Assembly (NCBI GenBank): GCA_016204035.1
Contig: JACQLN010000046.1
Coordinates: 1-14,150, forward strand
Source: Parcubacteria group bacterium
Lineage (GTDB): Bacteria > Patescibacteriota > Minisyncoccia > JACQLN01
Direction of reading: 5' to 3'
DNA length: 14,150 nt
Shown here: positions 11,824 through 14,150 of the stretch, piece after piece
How the letters are laid out: each line of letters starts with the position of its first letter
Position numbering within the stretch: position 1 is the stretch's first letter
The notes under the pieces: generated by a model
The model's input: the letters and a program-made list of their open reading frames with translations, nothing else
Database searches by the model: none
What the model was told of the DNA's origin: nothing
Made by a program: the position numbers and the translations under genes

Positions 11824-13065
11824 TCACTTTTTAGATTCTGTATCATTGTTTTCCGAAACCTCCGTTTTTTCTTTTCCGTGGCCATTGCCATTGCCGTTTA
11901 ATTCGCCGTTGGGGCCGTTGATTCTTTTGCCGTCTTCGTAGATCCAAATTTTATGTTTACCCAGTTCGGCGAAAAACGGTTCGGGCGGCACCACAAACTC
12001 CGGCGAAAACATGCCTTTATCTTTTATTTCACCTTTCAAAATCATTTTGGCCAAAATAGCCGCGGGAAAACCGGTGTCTATGTTGCAGGTGGCTTTTTCC
12101 CAGCCCGGCAACGTGCCGGCGGTGGCGTCCATTTCCACGGTTTTGGGCCGGCCATCTTTGGCGCCAAAAACTTTAAGAAATAAATTTTCTTTTTCGGTAT
12201 AGCCCTCGGGCACGGGAATGCGGCGCAAAACCTCTATGGTAAAATCCAACGGCCTGATGTTATGGCCGTCCACAGCAATGGGTTCTTTACTCATAAAGCC
12301 CAAACCAATCAGGGCTTTTAAGGCGACGTAGGAATGAGTGGGGAAACTGGAAAGCACAATTATGTTTTTAATGCCGTCGTTTTTTAAGTATTCGTAAAAA
12401 CTGTGGTGTTCAATATGTTTGGTGTACTGGGTCCTTTGCTTGCCGATGGTTTTGTAATAATAACCGATGTCGCATTCATGGGGAGTGCGTAAAACGTATT
12501 CGCCGTTTTCCAACATTTTGGCCGGTTCGGAAAATTCGTAAGCGATGGCGTCTATGGAAAACGGCGTCACGAAAACCGGCTGGTTGGAATCCCAGGCAAA
12601 GCCCACGTGAATGGTTTCTATGGTGTCAAACTGCGGCTTGATGTAGCGCAACATGATATTGGTAATGCCGGGCGTGGAACCGATGCCGGTGATGCCGATT
12701 ATGTCTTTATCCTTAAAATCCTTGTCCAGTTTCAATTGTTCATAGAACATCGGCTCTTCCGAACCCAAATCCACGTAGTTCATGCCCAAATCCAAAGCCA
12801 TTTTTGTAACCACCATATTAAAATCGTCCACGGCGCAATTGACCAACACCTTGGCGCCGCTTTTTTTAACCATCCTTTTCATAACCCGATCCACTTTGCG
12901 CAAATCTATGGGCGCAAAATCGGCCTTGGGATGTTCCACTAAATCTTCAATACCGTAATCGTCGTTGGCGCACAACAAAACATCAAAATCGCTCTCCAAT
13001 AAATAACGGGAGACGATCTTGCCTTGAATACCATTGGCTCCGATGATGATAAAATCATATTTCAT
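11824..13065 (-). CDS. Saccharopine dehydrogenase-family reductase, carboxyspermidine/carboxyaminopropylagmatine type
   Basis: An NAD(P)-binding Rossmann start, YDFIIIGANGIQGKIVSRYL with GANGIQG at 9-15, and LVNCAVDDFN, LGMNYVDLGSE, ITGIGSTPGITNIM mark the saccharopine dehydrogenase-like family. Bacterial members include carboxynorspermidine synthase, which condenses aspartate semialdehyde with a diamine. The gene lies 9 bp after a SpeA-type arginine decarboxylase. With agmatine as that enzyme's product, a carboxyaminopropylagmatine dehydrogenase role is attractive, but carboxyspermidine synthase is equally open. At 413 aa it is of usual length, plus a low-complexity Gly/Asn then Glu/Ser/Lys tail (about 382-413, NGELNGNGNGHGKEKTE) that looks disordered. 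No Shine-Dalgarno is evident before ATG 13065. Confidence 0.82.
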   Translation of the reverse strand: MKYDFIIIGANGIQGKIVSRYLLESDFDVLLCANDDYGIEDLVEHPKADFAPIDLRKVDRVMKRMVKKSGAKVLVNCAVDDFNMVVTKMALDLGMNYVDLGSEEPMFYEQLKLDKDFKDKDIIGITGIGSTPGITNIMLRYIKPQFDTIETIHVGFAWDSNQPVFVTPFSIDAIAYEFSEPAKMLENGEYVLRTPHECDIGYYYKTIGKQRTQYTKHIEHHSFYEYLKNDGIKNIIVLSSFPTHSYVALKALIGLGFMSKEPIAVDGHNIRPLDFTIEVLRRIPVPEGYTEKENLFLKVFGAKDGRPKTVEMDATAGTLPGWEKATCNIDTGFPAAILAKMILKGEIKDKGMFSPEFVVPPEPFFAELGKHKIWIYEDGKRINGPNGELNGNGNGHGKEKTEVSENNDTESKK

Positions 13066-13074
13066 ATAGTAAGT

Positions 13075-14150
13075 TTACCAGCCAAAAAGTTTGCCCACAT
13101 CTTCGGCGGTTTCCCTTTTGCGGGCCACCGTCACGACGCCGTTTTGGGCCACCAATTTAGCCGGATTAGATAATAAACAATGATGCGAGGCCAAAGGATC
13201 CTGATAAGCGCCGGTGTCTAAAAAAGCCACATGCAAAGCATCGCCGTTTTCCATGCTTTCCAATTTAGGCAACGGCACGTAACTGCCGCCGCGGGTATAT
13301 TTGTCGTCCGAATCGCACGAGGAACCGGCCAGCCACACCCGGGTCAAAGTATCGGAATTCATATAGTTAACCGGCACCACATGCCATTTTTGATGAATAG
13401 CCCAGGTGTCCATAAGATCGTTCATAAAACTGCCGTCAATAAAATACCATTTTTTAGCCATCGATTTAGCGATAAGCTTTTCCGTTAAAATTTTGAAAAT
13501 GGTTATCTGAGCCGGAGCCACGATGTAACGGCCCCATTCCACCACAATGTTGGGATGGGCTATGCCGGCGCGATCGGCTGAAAATTTTAAGGTTTTAACG
13601 ATTCGGCCGACGGCGTTCTCCATGGAATACATTTTTTTCTTTTCGTAAGGTATGGCCAGACCGCCCCCAATATCCAAAGTATCCAGAGCGGGATTCATTT
13701 TTTTTAATTTAACATAATAGCTCATGGCCAGTTTGGCGCTGGCCACCAAATCGTTCAAACTGACGATCTGCGAACTGGCATGGTAATGTAAAACTCTTAA
13801 ATTTCTGATGCGGCCCAGTTCCAAAATTTCTTTGAAAGGGAAACCGAACTGATCCACTTTTTTATCCCAATAAGACCGGATTTTAATATCGGGTTCCACC
13901 CTAATGCCCACATCCCCGCGGTAACCTCTTAAGTAATCCAGTTCAAAATTGTTTTCTATAATAGGCACGATATAAAGGCCTTTGCCGCTTAGTTCTTCTA
14001 TCAAGCTAAGATATTTTCTGGTTTTGGGGCCGTTGCAAATAACGCGTATTTTAGATGAAAACTGGTCTTGTTCCCATAACCGCTTAATCAGCCACAATTC
14101 GTTGACGCTGCCCACTTCCACATGCCCGCCTTCGGAAACTATGGGCAGAA
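13075..14150 (-). CDS. speA: Arginine decarboxylase, SpeA type, 5' end beyond window
   Basis: This PLP-dependent fold-III decarboxylase probably converts arginine to agmatine. The frame is open to the window edge (LPIVSEGGHVEVGSVNELWL), and EVGSVNEL matches the EAGSKAEL region of SpeA, so the true start, and the PLP-binding lysine, lie outside. The GTG at 14121 is internal. Visible marks are VICNGPKTRKYLSL, HYHASSQI, the glycine loop LDIGGGLAIPY, VEWGRYIVAP, then NDLMDTWAIHQKW, the SpeA-like SSCDSDDKY with the cysteine and aspartate expected at the active site, and FLDTGAYQDPLASHHCL. The DTWAIHQ and CDSD segments favour SpeA over carboxynorspermidine or diaminopimelate decarboxylases. It is the upstream partner of the reductase gene 9 bp away. 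Confidence 0.85.
   Translation of the reverse strand, partial: LPIVSEGGHVEVGSVNELWLIKRLWEQDQFSSKIRVICNGPKTRKYLSLIEELSGKGLYIVPIIENNFELDYLRGYRGDVGIRVEPDIKIRSYWDKKVDQFGFPFKEILELGRIRNLRVLHYHASSQIVSLNDLVASAKLAMSYYVKLKKMNPALDTLDIGGGLAIPYEKKKMYSMENAVGRIVKTLKFSADRAGIAHPNIVVEWGRYIVAPAQITIFKILTEKLIAKSMAKKWYFIDGSFMNDLMDTWAIHQKWHVVPVNYMNSDTLTRVWLAGSSCDSDDKYTRGGSYVPLPKLESMENGDALHVAFLDTGAYQDPLASHHCLLSNPAKLVAQNGVVTVARKRETAEDVGKLFGW

Noticed and set aside
14119..14121. GTG as the start of the arginine decarboxylase
   Set aside because: The frame continues to the window edge with family-like sequence, so the gene is simply cut by the window.
13075..14150. Carboxynorspermidine or diaminopimelate decarboxylase
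   Set aside because: The DTWAIHQ, CDSD and GAYQDPL segments match SpeA-type arginine decarboxylases better.

Overview
The window looks like a piece of an ultra-small Patescibacteria (CPR) genome, probably of the Parcubacteria type. The supporting signs are compact minus-strand operons, several genes that seem to lack a Shine-Dalgarno site or to be leaderless, an MTH1-like NUDIX protein, many small unrecognised proteins, and short repeats that have invaded even secA. TGA is used as a stop (secA, mntA), so the code is not that of Gracilibacteria/SR1. This assignment is an inference from style, not from a marker gene. Everything is transcribed leftward except one small gene at 2430-2711 and a candidate noncoding RNA near 870-1027.

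Reading in the direction of most transcription (right to left): the right edge holds a 5'-truncated SpeA-type arginine decarboxylase and, 9 bp later, a saccharopine-dehydrogenase-family enzyme, which together suggest polyamine synthesis. After a terminator comes an operon of two GNAT-like proteins, then a GC-rich 120-aa gene with the best promoter in the window. Next are an unknown gene carrying a shared 5' block, an MntA/HepT toxin-antitoxin pair whose hepT is split by a frameshift, an unknown 247-aa gene, and a second gene carrying the same 5' block. These are followed by secA, then (after the convergent plus-strand gene) a small operon of an 83-aa protein, a PPOX-fold flavin protein and a NUDIX hydrolase, and finally an ABC transporter ATPase whose permease is not visible.

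Three things stand out. (1) Genes at 5778-6587 and 8338-8871 share an identical 108-bp block (5' UTR plus 33 codons, with an internal AGGAGG and ATG) and a related terminator-plus-flank of about 38 bp, yet their bodies are unrelated. They look like a modular cassette in which the payload differs. (2) secA (953 aa) appears to have absorbed four short repeat-like insertions without losing frame, and has an out-of-frame remnant of a second SEC-C zinc motif just after its stop. (3) hepT is broken into two overlapping frames at an A6 run, exactly where a -1 slip would restore a normal-length toxin.

Gene-free stretches: 844-1050 holds a structured plus-strand RNA candidate, 2238-2429 holds REP-like hairpins, a promoter and a perfect 16-bp palindrome, and the other gaps hold promoters and terminators. 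No tRNA, rRNA, CRISPR array or transposase was seen.
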